From: Azolla pinnata
Lineage: Eukaryota > Streptophyta > Polypodiopsida > Salviniales > Salviniaceae
Direction of reading: 5' to 3'
NCBI GenBank assembly: GCA_037176905.1
Contig: JBBBWG010028534.1
Location: forward strand, 23,203 to 57,839
Length of the DNA: 34,637 nt
This document shows positions 10,560 to 18,770 of this stretch, piece after piece; within the stretch, counting starts at the first letter, position 1; every line of letters begins with the position of its first letter. The translations under genes and the position numbers were made by a program. The notes beneath the pieces are model-generated. The model was not told where the DNA came from. It did not search any database and saw only the letters and a program-made list of their open reading frames with translations.

Positions 10560-11130
10560 CTGCTTGTGTTGCTATTTCAGTCAAAGGGGTTTACCTTTAG
10601 GGTTTAAGGTTTAGGGTTTAGGGTTTAAGGTTTTCTAGCCAGCTATTGGCATTTGTTCTATGTTCCAATCTGCCTGATCGATCAATCAATCCATTCAAAT
10701 CCAATCCACCTGATCAATTGATATCGAATGGATTGGATCCGAATCAATCAATCGATTGATATTGTTGCTTGTGTTGCTTTCTAGAGTCCCTATTAGAGCT
10801 CATATTGCTTGTTGTTTCAGTTAAAGGGGTTTACCTTTAGGGTTTAAGGTTTAGGGTTTAGGGTTTAAGGTTTTCCAGCCAGTTGTTGGCATTTGTTCTG
10901 TGGATCCAATCCACCTGACTGATCCATCAATTGATCGATCGATTTAGATCCAATTTGCCTGATCGATCGATATCGAATGGATTGGATCCGAATCAATCGA
11001 TCGATTGATATGGCTGCTTGTGCTGCTTTTTAGGGACCTAGTCAGAGCTCATATTGCTTGTTGTTTCAGTCGGAGGGGTTTAGCTTTAGGGTTTAGGGTT
11101 TTCCAGCCACCTATTGGCTTCTATTCTGCA
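10560..11130. repeat. Three ~240-bp repeats carrying interstitial telomere motifs
   Basis: A module of GTTGCT, TTTCAG, AAAGGGGTTTACCTTTAGGG, GGTTTAAGGTTTAGGG and CCAGC-TATTGGC-TTTGTTCT starts near 10582, 10822 and 11071 (spacing 240 and 249 bp). The first two copies each hold two full TTTAGGG heptamers plus variants; the third is shortened. The spacers between them are GATCGATC-rich. On the minus strand these read as AAACCCTAAA teloboxes, placed upstream of the TOM1-like gene. Confidence 0.9.
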
Positions 11131-13589
11131 AAGAAGGGGCGCATCACTCCAGACATTCCCGAACCTCGATTTCAGGACTCCCTCCGCGAACGTTTTTCTC
11201 GATTCTTCTCTCATTCTCGAGGCCCCATCTCTTTGATGGTTGATTTTACCAGTATATGTATATGTATACAATCGCTCTCGTTAACTCCTGGAAACGATCT
11301 TGTGTTTAGAATGCGGAGCAGACGAGCATCTTCTGTAAGAGATTGCGGCTCACCGACCCGGCGTCTGTATGCATAATGCATGTCGAAGCCACAAAGCCAC
11401 CATACATGTGTGTGTGTGTGTGTTTTGTCTATGCAGTTCACGGAATCGTGTGGGAATGAACTTGTCATGTTCGCATCGGAAATCGCTCGATTCTCTGAAA
11501 GGCGCTGTTGCTCGTCTTTCTGTCAGGATTCGGACGGGATGAAACACATGCTAATTGGACCTGTTGTTGTACAACTCTGACTCTTCAGCGTGGCTCTCTC
11601 TCTCTGTGAGCGAAGATAGTTTGGTCTGGTCAAAAGACGAGCTTCGATGGAGCACATGATCATACGCGAGCGATCCCATCACTCTGATCGAGTCTGACGA
11701 GTTCAATCCATCGGCGATGGTTAATAAACGAGTCGCTCCTGAGCCAATGACCACGATGTAATCGTCACACCGTAAGTATTCCCAGGCCAGAACATGCCTC
11801 GTACTGGGCGTTCAACTGACTGCGGATTTGCGCTTCCGTTGTTAGAACTCGTTGCCGCTGTCGTTACATACATAGCATACCGTATGTATACTATGCATTT
11901 TAAAAGTATTTAATAGACATTGTATAAATACAGACAATATGTATGTTGTCGTATAATTGTTAAATATGGGTTAAATGCATTGAATACAGGTTAAACACGG
12001 GTTAAATATGTAAAATAGGAGTTCAATACATTAAAGCACCTTAAATTGTTCTACTGATTTACGATTAATTAAACCTGCTAATCACTAAACTTTTTCATAT
12101 TGAATTTCCCGGTATTAGTAATTTCATAAAAGCTTAAATTATAGAGAATCAAACTTAAAATTCAGGCTAATAAAAGTACCAATATTTACTCTCGAGTTAA
12201 AATAATAGCCCTAGTAAAAAAATGTTTTTGATAGATATAAATCTGACCAAAAAATTTTGACAGTTCAGAAACATCAAATACGTGTAACATACGTTTGAGT
12301 ATTCTAAAACGTATTTTTATTTTTAAAAATACGCGTCTCTCAACAGCATTAGATTGCTGCTTTCCGCCTTGATCTTTCCACGATACATGCAATCTTCATC
12401 TAGTGTTCCATGTTCTATCAGACCTTCGGCAGATCCGTTGGAGTGGTTGAGACGAAGTCTCTTAAAGAGAGCCTGTCTAGCTTAACGGCCCCATACCTTG
12501 TTTTTGCATTTTTTTTGTATAGTATGAACTGCGCATGTGTGAATAGCATGTTAAACTTGTAGAGCACTTGTTTTGAGAAAGAACAAATGGACTTCTCCGC
12601 CGACAGTTGCGTAACTGTGCCCAAGTGCTAACTTCCCCACGTGACCCCGATCGATCACTCTCGCGCCATCGATAACTTGCTTCCGGAGACGCTCTGACCG
12701 ATACAAACCAAATAAAATGTGACAATGTTACATAACCATTGTTGCTCTGTTTCAAATGCAGCAATGCTTTCCATAACCTCTGCCAAGGACAAACCTGGTT
12801 CTTACTTTGCTTTTGAGAATTAAAATGAACTATCAGATTTTATTCTCTATGATTGAAGGACCATATATATAGAGAGAGAGATAGATGTAGATGTTTTAAT
12901 AGAAAAATAACCATTAATTATTCTCTTTCCCATAATTGTGCAGTGTGTTGTAGCAGTATGTTGTAGCCGTTGGCACCCGTTTATAACTAATGACAATACG
13001 TATTCTCAAAAATAACAAAGAATGACATTTTATCCAGTAAAAACTAATCCTGCTCATCAACTAGTTACAGCAAAGAGCCATTAATTTATGAAAAAAGTTT
13101 TGTTTTTTTTTCTGAAGAATTTTTATAAGGATCGTAACGAAATTTTCGAACAGACGTGCCTTCCCAGGGCTCGAATACGAGCAGAGCGAGATTTTTCAAT
13201 GCCAACATGACATCGAGGATAGAAGAAACTGAAGGCATCAGAGGGAAATCGAAACAAGAAAGTTTCCCTTATCCGAGCCGAGGTTTCGTGCATGGCATAT
13301 GCCACCCGCAAGATCTGTTGGTCATACCAGGTGACAGATCACAACTATGATCATCATCATCCTCATCCCCATCAACATCAGCATAAAAACCCAAGTGCCC
13401 CCATCTATCGACATCCATCAGAAATCCTATTTCTTCTGATGCCAATCGTTTCTTCACCAGGAATCGTGACGATCAAAGCGAAGAATCTCGAACGAGCAGG
13501 GGCCGAAATTGGACCGAAACCTAGTTTCTCTCTTACCAAAGCCAAAGATCGACAAAGAATCGATAGATAAGTCGGGTTTCTCCGATCGA
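11131..13589. other. Intergenic spacer, no supportable gene
   Basis: I see no convincing gene on either strand. Content: a (GT)n run at about 11407-11423; an imperfect 25-bp hairpin (CATAGCATAC and GTATACTATG arms) at 11871-11895; an AT-rich stretch with repeated GTTAAA words at about 11960-12020; a GAGAGAGA run near 12871-12884; and a CATCAT/CCATCA-rich stretch at 13351-13384. Open frames of 60-120 residues occur but overlap on both strands and lack family features. Confidence 0.55.
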
Positions 13590-13980
13590 AATACCGAGAC
13601 GCTCTTTCAGGATGGATCGATTCAAAGCATCTGCATCATCCGTATGAGGTCCGATTGATCGACAGATGAGTCGATCTTCAGAAATCGATCGAAGTCAACC
13701 TCGTTCACAATCCTCAGAAATCAATGTAATGTGATCTCGAATAGAATACTGAGACGTTCTTCAGATGGATCAATGCGAAGTATCTGTATATGTATGAGCT
13801 TTGAGCGATCAACAAACGAGTTGATTTTCGGATCGATTAAAAAGTCAATCTCATTCACAATCCTCAGAAATCAGTCTAAAGGGATCTCCAATCGAATGCC
13901 GAGACGTTCTTCGGATGGACCAATACAAGGTATATGTATCTATACGAGGTCCAATCGATCGAAAAATGATTCAATCTTCA
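13590..13980. repeat. ~150-bp tandem repeat, three diverged copies
   Basis: The marker GAGACG, followed by a CTC/TTC-rich word and then GGATGGA, begins at 13596, 13751 and 13901 (spacing 155 and 150 bp). Shared words include TTCACAATCCTCAGAAATCA, the GTATATGTAT-like stretch and GGATCGATTAA. The third copy runs into the 22-bp array that follows. Confidence 0.85.
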
Positions 13981-14222
13981 GATCAATTAACGCCGATTTT
14001 TGGATCAATTAAAGTCAATCTTTGGATCGATTAACGCCGATCTTTGGATCGATTAACACCGATCCTTGGATCGATTAAAGTCGATCTTTGGATCGATTAA
14101 CGCCGATCTTTGGATCGATTAAAGTCAATCTTTGGATCGATTAAAGTCAATCTTTGGATCGATTAACGCCGATCTTCGGATCGATTAAAGTCAATGTTTG
14201 GATTGATTAAAGTCCCTCTCAT
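13981..14222. repeat. Exact 22-bp tandem array, 11 units
   Basis: GATC or GATT of the unit starts at 13981, 14003, 14025, 14047, 14069, 14091, 14113, 14135, 14157, 14179 and 14201, with no indel in any unit. The unit is GATCGATTAAcgccgATCTTTG. Two main versions of the middle alternate irregularly: one with AACGCCGATC, the other with AAAGTCAATC. There are no unique spacers, so this is not a CRISPR. The array ends about 740 bp before the F-box gene start codon and about 85 bp before the possible transcribed leader. Confidence 0.97.
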
Positions 14223-14283
14223 TCATAATTCCCATGAAATTAGTAGTCTAAGGAGCAAAACATGATGAAGGGCACTATTTCTT

Positions 14284-14961
14284 CTAACACAAATTGATGT
14301 GGGCGTTTACAGCTCCCATGGCATCATCACCATCCATTTGTCCTTCTCCTGCAACCCTAATTCCAGGGCAGCGGCCCCGACCCTCTGCACTGCGCCATAG
14401 CTTCGACCCTCCGGTGAGTCTCCTCATCTCTACCCATCTGTTTCAGGGCTTGGTTTTTCTCTTTGCCTTTTCTGCCCCGCCTGTGCCCAAAATCTGCATC
14501 CCATTTCGGGGGTTTAGATTTGGTCGTGGAAAGCATTCCGGAGAAGGGACTTGTCGATGATTTTGTTCTCCTGTTTTGGGAGAGATTGTGCATCATTAGG
14601 TCGCGGAACGGAACCCCCCCCCCCCCTTGCGCAGGTCTTTTGATTAGCTTTTCTTTTTAAAGCAGAGTTTATGAAGGAATTCCCCTGTTTACTAGCATCT
14701 GTCGAGAGTTTATTTGACAGAATTTATGTGGAATCATGTTTATTGCGGTGTGTTTGGTGGAATGTGGGCTACAATCTCTTCTGGCTTCTTTGCCGACGGA
14801 ATGTGTGCTCAAAAATTTGTCAGTGATTTTTGTCCAGACGCTGATGAGGAAGCTCTCTTGTTCAAAGAGCTCACTATGAAGGATCTGATGAAATGTTCTC
14901 TTTACAGAATCTGAGCAAGAAGGCTTCTTGAAAAAATCCATATTTAGGGTGGTTTGGATTG
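14284..14961 (+). promoter_or_regulatory. Probable 5'UTR with intron for the F-box/WD40 gene
   Basis: A good donor, CCG|GTGAGT (intron from 14414), and a good acceptor, TTTACAG (ending at 14907), suggest a leader intron of about 494 bases. If it is spliced, an upstream ATG at 14321 (MASSPSICPS) would give a short upstream frame that ends soon after the junction; this could damp translation. The intron carries a run of 13 cytosines at 14614-14626. This is inferred from splice signals only. Confidence 0.45.
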
Positions 14962-16692
14962 ATGGCACCTGAAACTAGTGTTCTGGATCGATTAGTGGTT
15001 GGTGTGGCAGATGATGCTTGGTATGGAGGGTCAACATCATCGTCATCATCGTCATTGTTGCCCTCCTCCTCCTCCTCCTCCTCATCGTCATCATCGTCTT
15101 TGCTGCCATCGTCATCGTGTGCAAATATGGCAGGAAAAGTTCCAGATGATCGCATGTCTGATCACAGCATAGAACCTTCTAGAAGCACCTTCTTGGATCT
15201 ACCCCCCGCGCTTATTGCCGAGGTTTTTAAGCATCTTGATGCAAGAGAGCTAAGCATGATATCTTGTGTTTGCTCTCTATTTCGGGGAGTCTCTTCAGAC
15301 AGCCACGGCTGGAAGAATTTTTATTGTGAAAGATGGGGGAACCCTTCTCCCTCTCGTTCCTCTTCTGCTTTGAACAATGCACCGGAAGATGTGGGCCCTG
15401 TGATTCCGGAGAGAGCATGGAAAGATTTATATCTTGCTAGAGAGGCAAGAAGTAAGGCTTTTCTTGGCCGATACCAGAGCAATATGATGGTTGGCCACAC
15501 GAAAGCGATCCGGTGTGTTCGTATGCTCCCACAGGCCAACCTCGTCTTTACAGCCGGCTACGATTCAGTTCTAAGAATCTGGGATCTAGAAGATTCTTCT
15601 CTCATGGCATGCTCTCGTCCCCTTAGCAGCGAATCTCTACGAGCCATAGCCGTGGATATGTCCTTCCTCGTCGTGGGCGGTACAGATGCTCGGATCAGAG
15701 TCTGGCGCGAAATTCCGAATCTTTTGCACAGGTTCGACGTCGCAGGGATCCTGAAGGGAAGAGAAGGGAAAGATTCCTCGATGATAGAGCTTGTCGGTCA
15801 CGAGGGCCCTGTTACAAGCCTTAGCTTAGATGGGACGAGGATCTGTAGTGGATCGTGGGACATGACCGTGAAGGTATGGGATTGTAACACATTCTCATGC
15901 ATTAGGACATTGGATCATTATGATTGGGTCTGGTCCATCTCATTGAAGAACCGAAATCTGTTCTCAGCATCGGGGAGCGATTTGTATAGTTGGGATGTCG
16001 AAACCGGAGAGTGTTTGAGGATCCGGATAGCTGTTCACGAAGGTCATGCTTATGCTGTGGAATGTAGCCGATCGGGTCATTTTGTGTTCTCTGGGGGTCA
16101 GGATGGTATGATCAAGATGTACAACAACAGAGGGGAAGCTAGTAACACTGCTACTGCTACTAATAATGAGGCTGTGGCCATTTGGCACCCTCACTCGGGG
16201 GCAGTATATGCCTTAGCTTTCGAGGATCCATGGCTTGTTTCTTCATCGGCCGATGGTTCTCTAGCCATGATAGACATCAGGAAGATCGTCACTAAACGAG
16301 GCCGTGAACCCACGAATCCATCGTCGAACTCTAGCAATCATCATCATCATCATCACCATCGTATGGGTTGGGCGGTTGTTTCGACCGATGCTGAAAGGCC
16401 GCAGAGGATGCTGTTTTGCTCCAATCAAAGCCTGTATAGTGTCGACGTCGGAGCCGATCGGATAGTCAGCGCAGGATTGGAGCAAATTGTGAGAGTTTGG
16501 GATTTCTCTCGGGCTTTAGAGATGGAACAGCGTGTTCAAGAATCGAGGAACGTTAGGTTCGAGCAGAGGCTGAGGAGGAAAAACCAGAAGGGGAAGCAAG
16601 GGAAGCAAGCGTGTAATATGCCTGAGAATGGAGATGGTGGGATGAAGGTGCTTCCGCTTTGGCGAAGGGGGACTATTAAGGTGAAGGGTTAG
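14962..16692 (+). CDS. FBX2: F-box/WD40 protein, FBX2 (At5g21040) type
   Basis: A single open frame encodes 576 aa. The order is a Ser-rich low-complexity N-terminus (residues ~24-52), an F-box at ~77-125 (LDLPPALIAEVFKHLDAREL, then CSLFRGVSSDSHGWKNFY), and about seven WD40 blades from ~178 to ~535, with WD dipeptides in LRIWDLE, VKVWDCN, YSWDVE and VRVWDFS. A His run (~HHHHHHH) lies in the loop near residue 460, and the tail is basic (RRKNQKGKQGK), possibly a nuclear signal. In the family, the F-box binds SKP1 of an SCF ubiquitin ligase and the propeller recruits substrate. The Arabidopsis relative is linked to phosphate-starvation signalling; the same role here is inference. The start is ATG 14962; Met56 (15127), after the Ser tract, is an alternative. 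The coding region has no introns. Confidence in the family is high; exact orthology is less certain. Confidence 0.93.
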   Translation: MAPETSVLDRLVVGVADDAWYGGSTSSSSSSLLPSSSSSSSSSSSSLLPSSSCANMAGKVPDDRMSDHSIEPSRSTFLDLPPALIAEVFKHLDARELSMISCVCSLFRGVSSDSHGWKNFYCERWGNPSPSRSSSALNNAPEDVGPVIPERAWKDLYLAREARSKAFLGRYQSNMMVGHTKAIRCVRMLPQANLVFTAGYDSVLRIWDLEDSSLMACSRPLSSESLRAIAVDMSFLVVGGTDARIRVWREIPNLLHRFDVAGILKGREGKDSSMIELVGHEGPVTSLSLDGTRICSGSWDMTVKVWDCNTFSCIRTLDHYDWVWSISLKNRNLFSASGSDLYSWDVETGECLRIRIAVHEGHAYAVECSRSGHFVFSGGQDGMIKMYNNRGEASNTATATNNEAVAIWHPHSGAVYALAFEDPWLVSSSADGSLAMIDIRKIVTKRGREPTNPSSNSSNHHHHHHHRMGWAVVSTDAERPQRMLFCSNQSLYSVDVGADRIVSAGLEQIVRVWDFSRALEMEQRVQESRNVRFEQRLRRKNQKGKQGKQACNMPENGDGGMKVLPLWRRGTIKVKG

Positions 16693-17289
16693 AAAAAAAT
16701 CAAGAATATGGAAGGTCCCGAAATGTGCTGAGATGCGCCGAATGCTTAAGATTGTGGAGCTTCGCTCCCCTTTCATCGTTGTAAATGACACAGAAAATCT
16801 CAGTATCTTCGATTCTTCACTAGGGTTTGATGCCATTGTGCCATTTTGGATCGAGATCTATCTGCTGTTTTTCCAAAGAATGCTTCATTTCGTTGTTTCT
16901 GAATGTTTTTTTGTTCCATGTACACTCCGCCATTCATTCACTGTCACGGTGGTTGAGTCCTGGAAAGTATTCAAAATTCAGCGAAAGAGAATGTGGCAAC
17001 ATGACTTTTACTATATGTATTATGTGCATGATAGGAATTTGATTTGTATAAAGAGTCGGTGCTGAAAGGAAGCAAATTGAGGGTTGCGTTCATGCTTTTG
17101 CGAAGGAATTGATTCATGATTCGATCTCGATGCAGACGAAGGAATGATCCTCTCATTATCTTGCACATGAAAGGGCCCTGGAGATACCGTGTTTGTAATA
17201 TTTCGAGTAGATTTTTGCAACATTGTGGTGAAATCGGATATATGAGCTATGACTGCCTGAGATTCTTTTGTAGATTTTGCGCTTCGGAT

Positions 17290-17640
17290 TCCTCTGGAGG
17301 TCTTTCGATGGGATTCTTCTAGGGGATCTTAAGTTGAGATTCTTTCAAAGATCGTACATGAGAGACCCTTTGGTAGATCTTGCAATGAGATTCTTTGTCG
17401 TACTTCTGCTACGAATCTCATAGTCAAATCTGTGTGGTGATCCACGAACATGTGGGGAGGACCCTGTATATGACCGAGAGATTCTCCTGCAGATTTTGTG
17501 CCTGGGATCCGTTCGGGGGATCTTAAAAATCAAGATTCTTCTAGGGGATCTTCTTAAGTTGAGATTCTTTCGGAGATCGGACATGTTGAATCGGGTCTTT
17601 GGGAGATCTTGCAACGAGATTCTTTGTGAGATCGCAGAGA
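17290..17640. repeat. ~222-bp duplication rich in GGGATCTT and GAGATTCTTT
   Basis: TTCTAGGGGATCTT, followed by AAGTTGAGATTCTTTC, occurs at about 17317 and again at about 17539 (with CTT inserted). Both copies continue with GAGATC..ACATG, GATCTTGCAA(T/C)GAGATTCTTTG and a nearby CTGC(A/T)AG word. GAGATTCTTT alone occurs many more times, so shorter internal repeats are also present. Confidence 0.85.
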
Positions 17641-17812
17641 GATTCTTCTGCTAGGGATCTATCTCAGGTTCAGATCCATGCGACGATCCAACGAACATAT
17701 GATCTCGAGAGATGTTATGTCAAGATTCTGGTTGACCCAAGGAAACTGAAGGTTTGTAAAATGGCATCTTATCTTGCCCCCCTTGAAATGCAACAAGAGC
17801 CAAGAAGAATCT

Positions 17813-17862
17813 ATAATTAACCATAATTAACCATAATTAGCCATAATTAACCACAATTAACC
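17813..17862. repeat. Five 10-bp repeats, ATAATTAACC
   Basis: Five adjacent units with no indels: the third has one substitution (ATAATTAGCC) and the fifth one (ACAATTAACC). The 10-bp period is close to one DNA helical turn. Confidence 0.97.
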
Positions 17863-17999
17863 TAATAAAAATAAAACCAAGAATTCCTTTATAATTCCCG
17901 AAGTGCATAATAATAAACAGTAGAGGAAATAAAAAGTAATGGACAAAATTCAGAGTATTCAAAGAAATCAGTAAAAATAAAATCTCGAGCAGAAAATAA

Positions 18000-18230
18000 A
18001 ATAAAAGGAAAAAAAAGGGGAATGAAAAAAAAGGGGAAGAATAAAATGACAAAACGATTTTATAAAATGGAAAATAATGTGGAATCGAGAGAAATAAAAA
18101 TAAAGGGGAATTAAAAAAAAAAGGAAGAATAAAATGTAAAAAGGGAATTTAGAAAATGAAAAGTAAATGGGAAAAATGGGAATCGCGAGAAATAAAAAAA
18201 GAGGAGGGGAATTTAACAAAAAAGTAGACA
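18000..18230. repeat. A-rich duplication, ~90-98-bp offset
   Basis: GGAAGAATAAAATG occurs at 18034 and 18123. GGAATCG(A/C)GAGAAATAAA occurs near 18081 and 18179. This indicates two diverged copies in purine-rich sequence. Confidence 0.65.
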
Positions 18231-18299
18231 GAAATAAAACTAAAAGAGTTTTATTTTATATAAAACGACGCGAAAATGGAAAAACAAAAACCAAAAAAT

Positions 18300-18605
18300 A
18301 CGCCCGAAATAAAAAATAAAAGAGCTCGTTGAATAAATAAATAACAATAATAAAACCAAATTACACAGAAAAATAAAAATAAAAGAGTTTGTTATTGGAT
18401 AAATAATAATAATAATAATAATAATCATAACCAAATTACACAGAAATAAAAATAAAAGAGCTTATTACTGAACAACTAATAATAATAAGAACCAAATTAC
18501 ACAGAAATAAAAATAAAAGAGTTTATTATTGAACAAATAATAATAACAAGAACCAAATTACGCAGGAATAAGAATAAAAGAGTTTATTATTGAATAAATA
18601 ATTAA
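18300..18605. repeat. ~61-bp tandem repeat, five copies
   Basis: AAATAAAAGAG followed by a TT-rich word recurs, with AGAG at 18321, 18384, 18457, 18518 and 18579. The unit also contains ACCAAATTACACAGAAATAA and an (AAT)n stretch of varying length, which explains the one longer interval of 73 bp. Confidence 0.9.
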
Positions 18606-18679
18606 AAAAACAAAAATAAAATATAATAGGATAAGGGTCTTTCTCTGCTAAGGTTTATGTCTTCCTCTCTCAGAGTCTT

Positions 18680-18745
18680 TCTCTGAGAAACCCTAATTTC
18701 TCTGCGAGAAACCCTAATTTCTCTCTGAGAAACCCTAATTTCTCT
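18680..18745 (+). promoter_or_regulatory. Three teloboxes at exact 21-bp spacing upstream of TIC110
   Basis: AAACCCTAA occurs at 18688-18696, 18709-18717 and 18730-18738, each within a GAGAAACCCTAATTTCTCT unit. The last ends 32 bases before the TIC110 ATG, so the cluster lies in the core promoter or 5' leader. In plants, teloboxes near the start of transcription are typical of ribosomal-protein and other growth-linked genes and are bound by Myb-like telomere-repeat factors. Their function here is inferred from position. Confidence 0.8.
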
Positions 18746-18770
18746 GCCAGGCGCAGACGCGCAGGCTACC

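Larger units (their letters stand above)
16693..18680. other. F-box gene 3' flank and A-rich spacer before TIC110
   Basis: The first ~400 bases are the probable 3'UTR of the F-box gene. A duplicated GGGATCTT/GAGATTCTTT-rich region follows (17240-17690), then a 10-bp array, then ~800 bases of A-rich, GAAATAAAAATAAAAGAG-rich sequence. The open frames here (Phe/Leu/Ile-rich on the minus strand) are base-composition artefacts. No gene is supported. Confidence 0.6.

Noticed and set aside
9736..10600. Long frames: a 262-residue glutamate-rich frame (+) and a 193-residue serine/phenylalanine-rich frame (-)
   Set aside because: Both come from GAA/TTC low-complexity sequence in the leader of the TOM1-like gene and overlap each other and its first exon; no domain is visible.
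11005..11376. 123-residue plus-strand frame downstream of the telomere-motif repeats
   Set aside because: It starts inside a repeat copy, has no recognisable domain, and overlaps other open frames on both strands.
13981..14222. CRISPR-like regular repeat array
   Set aside because: The units abut with no unique spacers, and the setting is a plant nuclear genome with no cas genes.
18240..18434. Hydrophobic Ile/Phe-rich frames on the minus strand (17837-18434) that look like membrane proteins
   Set aside because: Caused by A-rich, ATT-rich composition within tandem repeats; no conserved motif or leader.
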